Notes: generated from the letters alone by a model not told the origin. A DNA stretch of 21,692 nucleotides from Ministeria vibrans ATCC 50519 (GCA_943704425.1 CALSCP010002677.1:54889-76580), one strand, 5' to 3'; numbered from the stretch's first letter, positions 1 through 9,288 are shown. Program-made: numbers and translations.

Positions 1-732
1 AATCGGGACGCAATGCAATGGTGCGCGTGACACCACGACCGTGCGCCGCTCTAATCAGCGCCTCTGCCTCCTTCTTGCAGTGTCCATACGTTGAAATGGG
101 CGTTGGGTTCTCACGCAGAGCGCGTTCTTCGTTGATCGAGTCGTCGCGTGAGAGTCCGTCAAACACGGCCGAGATGGAGCTGGTATACACAAGCTGCTCA
201 ACGCCCTGTGTGATGCACGCGTTGATCACGTTGGCTGTCCCAACCAAATTGACATTGTGGACCTAGCAAGGGATCACGAGTGAGAGGAGAGCGAGAGAGT
301 GAGTGCGAGTGCGCTTACCAACGTCGCGTCTGTGTAGCGCATCGCAACGACAGCAGCAGTGTGGAACACAGTTTCGGCACCTTCGACAAGCTTGAGCATT
401 GCCTGAGCATCCTGCACGTCCGCAACGAGGTGCTTGACGAAAGGAGGGAGATTGGCAAGGGGTGAATTTGGCATGAGCGGATGCGCACCGGCCGCCCGAA
501 TCTCGTCGTACTCGCCGTCTGCCGCAAGTCTCTCGATGAGATGGGATCCAAAAAAGCCACGGGCCCCTGTTACAACAACGACGCGGTGTTTTCGTTTGCT
601 TGGAGGCTTGGCAGAAGGAGCATTGACCAAAGGTGGAACGGACATCTTTCGAATGGACTGCCGAGGAAAGTAGTGCTCTCGCAAGAGCACAATGGCTGCC
701 AGAACGGCTCCAATTGACCATACGACGATCAT
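1..732 (-). CDS. 3-beta-HSD / NSDHL-type sterol dehydrogenase, copy 1 (partial, 3' end outside window)
   Basis: Exons on the minus strand are 732-319 and 262-1, with a 56-bp intron 318-263 (GTAAGC...CTAG, phase 0); the C-terminal part lies before the window start. The protein starts with a hydrophobic helix (residues 2-17, signal anchor), then a basic proline-rich linker and an NAD(P) Rossmann motif TGARGFFGSHL (G56-x2-G59-x2-G62). VFHTAAVVAMRYTDATL joins across the intron to VHNVNLVGTANV, as in the extended-SDR 3-beta-hydroxysteroid dehydrogenase family, and YTSSISAVFDG follows. Family members oxidise a 3-beta-hydroxyl on sterols at the ER membrane; the exact substrate cannot be read here. 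It is a tandem paralogue of the gene at 973-2213, almost identical over positions 2-440 but clearly different at about 440-520. The acidic residue expected at the end of beta-2 (D82 in copy 2) is Gly here. The frame is open, so it is not an evident pseudogene. Confidence 0.85.
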
Positions 733-972
733 AAGCTTGAAAACCTAGTCTTATTACAAAAGTAAAGATAAGTTGGAAAACGAAATCTGCAAACGTTTTG
801 GTTTTGGTACTTGATCTATCTTTATTTATTTTTCTATTATTTTATTTTTGTGATGCTCTTTGCTTTGTATATAGTCTTGTTTTGACATTGAGTACAGCTC
901 TCGATTCTCTCTATATAATAATAATATTTCTTATTGTGTATTCTCTTTATTATTATTAATAATATAATTGGC
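733..972 (-). promoter_or_regulatory. Intergenic spacer between the two dehydrogenase copies
   Basis: This 240-bp AT-rich spacer lies between the stop of copy 2 and the start of copy 1. It must hold the 3' end of copy 2 and the promoter of copy 1. It shows no resemblance to the sequence upstream of copy 2, so the duplication did not carry the upstream region or it has since been lost. It contains an ATA/TTA microsatellite at 917-960. No specific promoter element is identifiable. Confidence 0.5.
946..951 (-). terminator. Poly(A) signal AATAAA of dehydrogenase copy 2
   Basis: AATAAA on the minus strand, 22 nt after the TGA. The spacing matches the signals of the oxidase and CLPX genes in this window (about 25 nt), which suggests short 3' UTRs. 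Confidence 0.5.
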
Positions 973-2213
973 TCATTTGGGAGTTTGGCTGTAAAACTCG
1001 ACAGTGTCGTCGATGGCCTGCGAGAGCGAAAACACATCGGAGTACTGAAGCACACGGGCGGCATATGAGACGTTGTAGGGCTGGTTGGCAAACATATGGC
1101 GTGTCACAGCAGGAATGAGCTGGAAAGCGGGATGGCGCAGATGGCCACGCGTGAACCAGTTGATGGCGGTCGTAATGTAGGCAATACAAAGCATGGCTCC
1201 CTCAGGGGTGTACGAAAACGAATTAATACCAACGCGGCGCATAAACTGAGTGCGCCACTGGTGCTGAGGAATCGTTCCATCCGTGTTGCCCACAAACAGT
1301 GCGTGTCCGCCCACGGGGCTGTCTGGTGTGCGGGCCAGATGCCGCGCAGCACACAGGTGCCACTCCACAAGATTCTTCACGTAGACCATAGAGTGTATAG
1401 CACACTCATTGCCCATATGTGTCACAGACTTGGGCGTGAGACACAGCTCTTCGGTCACGAGCCGGTCGCGAGGGCCAAACAGGTGATCGGGACGCAATGC
1501 AATGGTGCGCGTGACACCACGACCGTGCGCCGCTCTAATCAGCGCCTCTGCCTCCTTCTTGCAGTGTCCATACGTTGAAATGGGCGTTGGGTTCTCACGC
1601 AGAGCGCGTTCTTCGTTGATCGAGTCGTCGCGTGAGAGTCCGTCAAACACGGCCGAGATGGAGCTGGTATACACAAGCTGCTCAACGCCCTGTGTGATGC
1701 ACGCATTGATCACGTTGGCTGTCCCAACCAAATTGACATTGTGGACCTAGCAAGGGATCACGAGTGAGAGGAGAGCGAGAGAGTGAGTGCGAGTGCGCTT
1801 ACCAACGTCGCGTCTGTGTAGCGCATCGCAACGACAGCAGCAGTGTGGAACACAGTTTCGGCACCTTCGACAAGCTTGAGCATTGCCTGAGCATCCTGCA
1901 CGTCCGCAACGAGGTGCTTGACGCGAGGGAGATTGGCAAGAGGCGAGTCGGACAGAGGGGGTTGAAGATCCGCTGCCCGAATCTCGTCGTACTCGCCGTC
2001 TGCCGCAAGTCTCTCGATGAAATGAGACCCAAAGAAACCTTGTGCTCCTGTTACAATAACGACGCGGTGTTTTCGTTTGCTTGGAGGCTTGGCAGAAGGA
2101 GCATTGACCAAAGGTGGAACGGACATCTTTCGAATTGACCGTGGAGGAAAGTAGTGCTCTCGCAAAAGCACAATGGCTGCCAGAACGGCACCAATTGACC
2201 ATAGAACGATCAT
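973..2213 (-). CDS. 3-beta-HSD / NSDHL-type sterol dehydrogenase, copy 2 (complete)
   Basis: Two exons, 2213-1803 and 1746-973, with a 56-bp intron 1802-1747 in phase 0, encode 394 residues. The start is the ATG at 2213, preceded by a textbook GCCACC context. An N-terminal hydrophobic helix (residues 2-17) predicts a membrane anchor with the enzyme domain outside the bilayer. The Rossmann glycines are G56, G59 and G62 (TGAQGFFGSHF), with D82 at the end of beta-2 as an NAD-type acidic residue. The active site is YTSS (163-166) with Y196-x3-K200 (YGHCK), followed by LRPDHLFGPRD, typical of 3-beta-HSD/NSDHL proteins. Family members oxidise C3 hydroxyls during sterol processing; a related C3-dehydrogenase role is inferred, not shown. 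Length fits the family (about 360-400). An AATAAA lies 22 nt after the stop. It is transcribed away from the oxidase gene at 2720. Confidence 0.88.
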
Positions 2214-2689
2214 GGTGGCAGTCAATATCAGAAAAGTAATAAATATTAAATGGGGTTCAAATTATCTCATGTTAGTATTCTTTTTAGGGTCTCAGTCGCG
2301 GTACCTTCGCTTGTACCAGCTTAGGCCCTCACGTACGCAAAACTTGGGCGCTGCGATGCGCACTATGAGACGCTCATAATAATTAAGATCCGAGAATAAA
2401 CGGATAGCCGTCGAACATCTGTCGCATCCATCCTTTGGCAGAATCAGCTATGGCTGGAAGGAAGTTTTGGCGTTGCAGCGTTAATTAAGGGTTTGTGGGC
2501 AATTCTGATTTATTTCTGCAGCAAATCGAGCATTTGTTTATTCGAGCTGGAGGCTTGGCAGCGCGCTTGCTTTGTCTCTCTATACCAAAAAAAGATTAAT
2601 AATATTATAATTATAATTTTTATTACTCCAATTTAGATGATTAGATTTGGATTGCCGATGATATAATAATAATAATTATAATAATAATA

Positions 2690-2719
<30 letters not shown>
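2214..2719. promoter_or_regulatory. Divergent intergenic region (dehydrogenase copy 2 / FAD oxidase)
   Basis: This is a 506-bp spacer between two outward-facing start codons, so it must contain both promoters. The middle (about 2290-2580) is of mixed base composition with no convincing ORF, tRNA or RNA gene. The right end (2660-2719) is an ATA/ATT trinucleotide tract. I could not identify specific factor sites. Confidence 0.5.
2660..2719. repeat. (ATA/ATT)n microsatellite abutting a start codon
   Basis: A trinucleotide run, first ATA-rich and then pure ATT, ends exactly at the ATG of the oxidase gene, so it forms most or all of the proximal 5' UTR or core promoter. Confidence 0.9.
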
Positions 2720-2721
<2 letters not shown>

Positions 2722-4043
2722 GTTGCGCATTTGTTTGTTTGTCGCGCTGTTAGTGGCCACTCCAGCAACGGAAGGCAAAGCGTACTGCAAACGAGGACAA
2801 CCGTGCTGGCCCACACAGGCTGACGTGGATGCGCTGACGGCAGCGCTGAATCCGGAAAGGGAGCGCTCACTTGTGTGGGAAGGTCCCGGCACTCCACGCG
2901 TCGCATCGGTGCCTGTGGGCTCGCCAGACGACCAGCCTTTCTATGGCTGGTCCAAGACGCTTGCGCCCGTCTACGTCCAGAAGGCGAACGAGACCAGCGG
3001 CGTCTGCTTTGTGCCCTCTTCGTACGCGCCTGATTCGTGTCTTGCCGCGCTGCGCAACGACCCGCTCCAGCTCTTCACGCCGGCTTTTGTCGTGTTCGCC
3101 CTTGATGCACACCACATCCAGGCAGCTGTTTGGTTTGCCACGCGCCACCAGCTCTGCATCATGGTGGCGGGGACGGGTAAGAAGGCCAATTTCACTCACC
3201 ATCTAATCTAACCGGATCGTCATGGTGTCGCAGGCCACGACTTCCTCAACCGACACAGCTGCGACCAGGGTGTATTTATTCGCACAACACTCATTCAAGG
3301 GCACGAATGGGGAGCCAACAACGACACGATCACCTTTGGCGCAGGTGCGCGAGACAGTGATTGTGTGTCAGACCCGAAAACGCGTGTTGATCTCTCTCTC
3401 TATCACTTTGTTTCTTTCTCCCTCCCTCTTTTCTTTCTCTCTCTCTATCACTTTGCTTCTTTCTCCCTCACTCCTTTCTTTCTCTCTCTCTATCACTTTG
3501 TTTCTTTCTCCCTCTCTCTATCACTTTGTCTCTCTCTCTCTCTCTATCACTTTGTTTCTTTCTCCCTCTCTCTATCACTTTGTCTCTCTCTCTCTATCAC
3601 TTTGTCTCTCTCTCTCTCTATCACTTTGTCTCTCTTCTCATTCATACATATAGGCACAACATTCAGCACAGCACAATATGTGACGTCGCTGCGTGATCGG
3701 TTTGTCTCGAGTGGTTGGGGCATTACTGTCGGCATCATTGGATGGTCCATCGGAGGAGGTTAATAATTATGTTTTCTTTTTTGATCATCAACTCGACTAA
3801 AATTATATTTCAAATCGTTTCAGGCCACGGGCCGTTTGCGCCCTCCTCGGGCCTTGGCGTGGACAACATTGTTTCAGCGTGGCTCGTGACTGCCTCAGCG
3901 CGTCTCATCCATGTTTCCAACAGCAGCCACACCGACTTGTACTGGGCCTTGCGCGGCGGCGGAGGCTCTACCTGGGGCGTCATTGCCAACATCACTGTCC
4001 GCACACACCAAACCCCTCCAGGTACAATAATAATAAAAATAAT

Positions 4044-4074
<31 letters not shown>

Positions 4075-4415
4075 TAATATTGATTATTAATTATTATTAT
4101 TATTATTATTATTATTAATTTTTATTATTATGTATATACGACAAACATAATGTTTTTCATTGTTGTTTTGTCGTTTTTGTTAGGTGGAATCACAATGGCC
4201 AAAGTGGGCGGAGGGAACACAATGTGTGGAGAAGGAAAAAAGTTGATGGATCGAGTTGTTGGGGGTTATCAACTATGGTACACAAAGAGAGAGAGTTCAA
4301 GAGAGAGTTCAAGAGAGTTCAAGAGAGAGAGTTCAATAGAGAGAGAGAGTTCAAGAGAGATAGAGTTCAAGAGAGATAGAGTTCAAGAGAGAGAGAGTTC
4401 AAGAGAGATAGAGTT

Positions 4416-4450
<35 letters not shown>

Positions 4451-5819
4451 AAGAGAGTTCAAGAGAGAGAGAGAGAGTTCAAGAGAGAGAGAGAGAAACA
4501 AAGTGATAGAGAGAGTTCAAGAGAGAGAAAGAAACAAAGTGATAGAGAGAGAGAGAAAGAAACAAAGTGATAGAGAGAGAAACAAAGTGATAGAGAGAGA
4601 GAAACAAAGTGATAGAGAGAGAGAAACAAAGTGATAGAGAGAGAGAAACCAAGAGAGAGAAAGAAACAAAGTGATAGAGAAAGAGAAACAAAGTGATAGA
4701 GAACAAAGTGATAGAGAGAGAAGCAAAGTAAAAAAAAGAGAGAGAAACAAAGTAAAAGAAAGAGAGAGAGAGAGACGAAGAGAGATGAAGATTTATTTTT
4801 CATCTCACAGCGCTCGTGTTTTTGTTTGTTATAGGTCGCTTCAGCTGTCATCCAAGTGGAGTGGCTTGGCATTCTTCACCCCTGCCCTAACGACTACTCC
4901 CATCCCTCTGTGCCGCCACACCTGGTCCTTCTTTGCGCAGTACACGTACATGGGGAGTCAGGAGGAAGATGAGTTTAAGAAGACGTGGAAGCAACTCAGT
5001 GACCTCATTACGACGTACAAGTGGGGTGTCATCAATACGACAAGCCAATGGTGGCCTCAGGTAAAGAGAAGTCTGCACAGTGAGAGAGAAAATGTGTTTA
5101 CATCTGGTTAGGTCAATGCGTACGGATTGGAACCCATTATTCCCGTTCCCTATTTGATTCCACTGCCCGAAGTGAATGCGGGTGGAGTGCCGTCTGTGCT
5201 AGTGCCACGCGACAATGTCGTCAACGGAGGACTGCTGGGAATGCTCAATGCAGGCGCTGTCATGTGCGAGCAGAACAATTTGTGCACATCATACCAGATG
5301 TATCAGGACATCACGGGCAATATGGGCTCGCCCACCAACGAGAATGTGTCCGTGTCGCATGGGATGCGCACTGCTATGTTTCATGTGGTCGCTGCAAATA
5401 TGTCGATGGGCTATCTTGACGGTAACATGTACAAGTTTGGTAACCACTCGTACTTCTCCGAGAGTGCCTACACCATGGCCAACTGGAAAGAGCGTCTGTG
5501 GGGCGCAGAGACGTACGCGAAGCTGCTCGCAATCAAGCAACAGTGGGACCCCACTCAAGTGTTCTGGTGTCGTCACTGTGTGGGTTCTGATATTGACTTT
5601 GGCGACACGACACAAGAGCATCGTGACAAGCCAGTGCACGAGCAGACACCACCATCGCCTGTAGTACCTCAGATGGAGCGCACGGAGATGATTTGTGCTG
5701 ATCACTCTACGATAGCGCTGGCGCACATGGCACTTAGCCTTGTCGTAGCACTGGCTGCAGTGCTGGCGTGGCGGCACACGCGACCCACAGACGAGTTCCT
5801 TCTTATCCACGACAAATGA
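2720..5819 (+). CDS. Berberine-bridge-like FAD-linked oxidase, secreted and membrane-anchored
   Basis: Seven exons, 2720-3176, 3234-3344, 3654-3758, 3824-4021, 4184-4277, 4835-5060 and 5112-5819, encode 632 residues. The predicted signal peptide is residues 1-19. The VAO/PCMH-type FAD domain has VAGTGHDF with H154 as the covalent 8-alpha FAD histidine, FGAG at 187-190, and a GWGITVGIIGWSIGGGHG loop where the second (6-S-cysteinyl) Cys of bicovalent plant enzymes is absent. LYWALRGGGGSTWGV and a C-terminal BBE domain (substrate side, then NHSYFSES, LWGAETYAKLL, QWDP, WCRHCVGSD) resemble fungal-type family members. Several N-x-S/T sites fit secretion. Unusually, a hydrophobic helix (about 597-617) plus a short RHTRP-initiated tail ends the protein, predicting a type I anchor. 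Family enzymes oxidise alcohols, sugars or alkaloid-like substrates with O2; the substrate here is unknown. The phase chain (1,1,1,1,2,0) closes without error. Confidence 0.9.
3345..3653 (+). repeat. CT-rich satellite in oxidase intron 2
   Basis: Intron 2 of the oxidase gene (GTGCGC...ATAG). It contains eight copies of TATCACTTT separated by CTCT stretches and TTTCTTTCTCCCTC segments. The unit is the reverse complement of the one in intron 5. Confidence 0.85.
4022..4183 (+). repeat. (AAT/ATT)n microsatellite in oxidase intron 4
   Basis: Intron 4 of the oxidase gene (GTACAA...TTAG) is mostly AATAAT then ATTATT runs at 4024-4130. The AAT half and the ATT half can fold back on each other. Confidence 0.85.
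4278..4834 (+). repeat. GA-rich composite satellite in oxidase intron 5
   Basis: Intron 5 (GTACAC...ATAG). The left half is GAGAGTTCAAGAGA units; the right half (about 4495-4760) holds nine copies of AAAGTGATA within GAAACAAAGTGATAGAGAG units. The same units occur in other introns of this window. Confidence 0.9.
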
Positions 5820-5843
5820 ATAATGACGTGATAATAATGTAAA

Positions 5844-5849
5844 AATAAA
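5844..5849 (+). terminator. Poly(A) signal AATAAA of the FAD oxidase
   Basis: AATAAA 25 nt after the TGA stop, at the spacing seen for other genes here. Confidence 0.5.
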
Positions 5850-5969
5850 AAATAGAGAATCAAGAGCTGTATTCGAATATTCAATGTCAAAACAAGACAA
5901 TATAGAAAACAAAGAGCAGCACAATACTTCCGCCGTAGACTTCAAGACGAAAATGTCCCGAAAGAAGCC

Positions 5970-6078
5970 CAATAATAATAATAATAAGGATAATAGATAA
6001 TACAATAATAATAAGGAGAAGAAGAAGAATACAACCCATTTATTAATGATACAGAATAATAATAATAATAATAATAAC
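5970..6078. repeat. AAT/ATA microsatellite tract
   Basis: Two runs of AATAATAAT-type repeats (about 5971-6015 and 6055-6078) separated by AAGAAGAAG and unique AT-rich sequence. Confidence 0.8.
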
Positions 6079-6178
6079 AATTGACCGATTCGTTACTTGT
6101 GTACACACACACACAATTTTCGACATTCATCCACACAAAGGATCTCCGTACTCGTCGCATTCCCCATCAAAATAATAT

Positions 6179-6301
6179 TTACTCTCCACTCTGATAGTCA
6201 TTCTCTTCATCCTCGTCTGAGTCGTATTCGTCGTAATAATCCCGATCATGATCGTCATAATCGTAAACGTAGAGTCGACGACCATATTGATGGCTATTTA
6301 T
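6179..6301 (-). pseudogene. Orphan acidic C-terminal-exon-like reading frame
   Basis: On the minus strand, 40 open codons run from after a TAG (6304-6302) to a TAA (6181-6179). They read as a highly acidic, Tyr/Asp-rich tail including YVYDYDDHDRDYYDEYDSDE. There is no in-frame ATG and no plausible upstream exon before CLPX begins. It could be the last exon of a degraded gene or low-complexity coincidence. I see no basis for a function. Confidence 0.2.
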
Positions 6302-6459
6302 CTATTTGGTCCCACGAGCCCTGAGCCCCTGACCCTCCAGGGCTCTTGCCTCTTGCCTCCGGTGGAATCGCTTTAGGGCGACGTTGCGATTTGACGACTA
6401 AAGTGTTTAATACAATTAGAAAAATATTATTATTATTCAATATTCATTTTTTTTGAATT

Positions 6460-9203
6460 ATGTTCCCTCTTCCAGCAGTAGCCTCTCGTAGGCTCATCGC
6501 CAATGGTAAGGACCCAATCCAGACACACTGAGTCACAGACCGACGCACAGATGCACAGACTGACGCATAAAAGACCAAATGAACTTCGTCTGGCGACTTT
6601 TTTCGTCTTTTTTTGAAACGTCTCTTCGACCCTCTCAAAATCGCCACTGCACGGACTCTCCACGGCTCCTGCCGCTGCACATCGCCCTTTTCTGTGCTCC
6701 ACACCTCCTTTATTTGCTTTGTTATGTCATCTGCTGGGGATTTTTTTTTGTGGAAAGTGAACTTGCGAAAACTGACGCGCGTCCTTTTCTTTTCTTTCTC
6801 TCTCTCTCTCCTCTCTCTCTCTCTTCTCTCTTCTTTCTCTGTCTTTCTTGCAGCCCAACGACTCGCACGACGAAGGCATCCACTCGATCCCATCGTCGCT
6901 CATCTGAGAACGTTTCCTGCGGCCCATCGGGTGAGATTTCGTTTTTATATTATTATTATTATTATTATTTTTTTTTTTTTTATCTCTTGTTTTTTGCTGT
7001 GCTAACGCCCGTTTGACGCAGGCTACTGGCGAGACGGACGCGTCCGAGGTCCGATCGCACGACGGTGCATTGGGCATGGGCGACCTTGATCGCTACATGA
7101 CGGCCGGTGACAGCGAACAGGCGGCCTTTGTGCGCCAACGTCAGGAGCCCTATTCGTGCTCAAAGTGTCACACTGCCTTCTCACTCTTTCCCAGCGACCA
7201 GGGCCAGCTCAAGTGCGCCCAGTGCGCATCTGTGTTCAAGCGCACCAACCGCGAACAGTCGGTGGTTGCTGGGAACACGACAGGCTACACTGGCGTCTCG
7301 AGGGCCTGGCGACTCGATCTTGCCGCAAACCGCCGCAGTAATGGTCCCAACGATGACGACAACAAGCGACAATTTCGCGATCGATACTCGTCGGGCTCGG
7401 CTGCGTCGACTGCCTTTGGCGGTGGTCCTACCGCCACAGGCTCCACCGCAAACACCTGTGACGACGAGAGTCTTCTGCACGGCACACTCCCCACCCCAGA
7501 AAAGATTCAGCGTCACCTTGACATGTATGTGGTGGGCCAGTCGTCGGCCAAACGATGTCTCTCTGTCGCCGTGTACAATCACTACAAACGGGTGCGTGTG
7601 AACCACCAACGCAAGTGGGCAGCATCGGCAGCAGCACACGCACAACACCAAGCACAGCACACAACGCAGACAGCATCCACCACACGCAACAGCAAGGCCA
7701 CTGTTGTCGCCCCTGCGAATACCATCATCACTTCACCCGAGCACATTCGCGGGCCCGTCATTGACGGCACCATTCTTCCTTCCACTCACCCATCAGCATC
7801 AACGGCTGTTCGTCTCCCAGCCGACGTACTTGCCTCCATCACCGCACCCGACTTTGCCCTTATGGACAACATGTCGCGCTCCTCCGTCAAACTCGAAAAG
7901 TCCAACATTGTCATGCTGGGCCCATCGGGCTCGGGAAAGACACTCATGGCATCAACACTTGCCGAAATGCTCAATGTGCCTATTGTCCTCGCAGACTGCA
8001 CCACACTCACCCAAGTAAGAGAACACACATTTATTGAATCAGAGTCGTGAGAGTTGTCCCGACTGAGAGCTCACACGCCTCTTCTCAGGCTGGCTATGTG
8101 GGTGCGGATGTCGAGTCGATTCTTGCCAAGCTGCTCTTCAACGCAGGCGGGGACATTGCTCGAGCACAGCGAGGCATTGTCTTCCTTGACGAGGTCGACA
8201 AGATTGCGCGTGCTGGAGCCAACGGCGACGGCCCACGCGACGTCAGCGGCGAGGGTGTGCAGCAATCGCTGCTCAAGATGGTTGAGGGCCATCCGGTGCA
8301 GATCCCGGACAAGCTGATGCAGAAGAGTATGGGCTCATGTTCTGTCGTCGACACCAGTGACATTCTCTTCATTTGCTCCGGTGCCTTTGTGCGTCTCCCA
8401 AAGATTATCAGCCAGCGAATGCACAAATCGGTAAGAGAGACGCAAGGGAGAATCTGTTTGACTTTCCCTCTCGCACAACATTTAATTATACTATTTTCTT
8501 TTATTAGTCTGTTGGATTCAGCAGCACTGTTGTTGATCGCGATGCACAAGAGTCCGATGCGCTCCTGCAACAGGCGACCTCTGATGATCTCATCCAATTT
8601 GGGCTCATTCCCGAGTTTGTCGGGCGTTTCCCTCTCATCACCTCACTCAAGTATGCGGTTGAACACACGCTCGGGCGTACACACAAAGACACTCTCTGAT
8701 TGACATTCTCTCTCTGTGTGAAGGGCATTGACGGAAGATGATATGGTCCGTCTTCTTGTGGAGCCCAAGAACAGTCTCATGCGGCAGTTTCAGGATCTCC
8801 TGAAGATGGATGGGGTACGAAAGAATCGACTCTATCACTTTTGTCACTTTGTTTCTCCCTCCTCTCTATCACTTTGTTTCTATCACTTTGTTTCTCCCTC
8901 CTCTCACTTTATTTCTCTTTCTCGTAACTTACTTTGTTTTTTTTTGTATAGAAACAAATGGTGGTGACCAACAATGGACTGATTGCAATTGCACGAGTGG
9001 CCCTTGAGAGCAAATCGGGCGCACGCGCACTGCGCTCCGTGCTAGAGAACATTCTGACGGAACCCATGTTTCGTGCGCCAAGCGAGACCCACTTTGACAC
9101 CATTGTCATTGACGAGTGTGTTGTGCTCGGCCGTAAGAAGCCCATTCTCTGCCGCGCATTGGCTGCTGATCAGAGCACTGAAGATGTTGCCATGACTGCC
9201 TGA
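6460..9203 (+). CDS. CLPX: Mitochondrial ATP-dependent unfoldase ClpX
   Basis: Seven exons, 6460-6505, 6854-6930, 7022-8014, 8089-8430, 8508-8650, 8724-8814 and 8952-9203, encode 647 residues. The N-terminus ([15 protein letters not shown] then QRLARRRHP) is Arg-rich without acids, a matrix-targeting presequence. A C4 zinc site follows (C87, C90, C106, C109), then [12 protein letters not shown], a poorly conserved His/Gln/Thr-rich linker, and the AAA+ core. Walker A is GPSGSGKT (341-348), pore loop GYVG (374-377), Walker B FLDEVDK (D406, E407), and sensor-2 lies in GARALR (R589). VGF at 488-490 sits where ClpX carries its IGF/LGF ClpP-docking tripeptide, so the protein should pair with a matrix ClpP protease to unfold substrates. 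Alternative: a start at the ATG at 6579 is possible but does not join exon 2 in frame. Exon 1 is the least certain part. Confidence 0.93.
6506..6853 (+). other. CLPX intron 1
   Basis: 348-bp intron (GTAAGG...GCAG), phase 1. It ends in a long CT tract (about 6785-6850) that serves as the polypyrimidine tract. It contains a second open stretch starting with an ATG at 6579, which is not used in the preferred model. Confidence 0.6.
8815..8951 (+). repeat. TATCACTTTG satellite remnant in CLPX intron 6
   Basis: Intron 6 (GTACGA...ATAG) carries three copies of TATCACTTT with GTTTCTCCCTCC segments, the same unit and strand as oxidase intron 2. Confidence 0.8.
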
Positions 9204-9228
9204 TCAAAAACTTAATTATCAAACTGTG

Positions 9229-9234
9229 AATAAA
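9229..9234 (+). terminator. Poly(A) signal AATAAA of CLPX
   Basis: AATAAA 25 nt after the CLPX stop and only 54 bp before the next start codon. Confidence 0.55.
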
Positions 9235-9288
9235 TCTCAACGTCATTTTGAATATTAAAAGAATTTTAATTTATTGTTCTTGGCTAAA

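Larger units (their letters stand above)
5820..6459. other. Intergenic region between oxidase and CLPX
   Basis: 640 bp holding the oxidase 3' UTR, AT-rich microsatellite (AAT/ATA at 5970-6078) and the CLPX promoter. A minus-strand open stretch at 6179-6301 encodes an Asp/Tyr-rich tail (see separate entry). An inverted repeat, GAGCCCTG (6316-6323) with CAGGGCTC (6338-6345), could form an 8-bp stem. No complete gene, tRNA or other RNA gene is apparent. Confidence 0.5.

Noticed and set aside
263-318. In-frame interruption of the dehydrogenase as a sign of a pseudogene
   Set aside because: The break is a 56-bp intron with good GT...AG sites, present identically in both copies, and the join restores the family motif.
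3222-3763. Ser/Leu-rich (SLSLS) ORFs, also 4459-4872 and 12063-12323
   Set aside because: These are translations of CT/GA satellite inside introns whose splice sites join flanking exons in frame.
5289-6080. Minus-strand 263-codon ORF overlapping the oxidase last exon
   Set aside because: It is the antisense of a well-supported exon extended through ATA/ATT repeats that read as poly-Leu/Tyr. There is no family resemblance.
6097-6324. Plus-strand 75-codon ORF in the oxidase-CLPX spacer
   Set aside because: Low-complexity His/Arg/Ser translation with no start context or splice partner. The opposite strand is the more coding-like reading.
6579-7016. Alternative CLPX start at the ATG at 6579
   Set aside because: That frame reads through the CT tract and crosses exon 2 in the wrong frame. 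The ATG at 6460 with donor GTAAGG gives a correct phase chain and an Arg-rich presequence, though some doubt remains.
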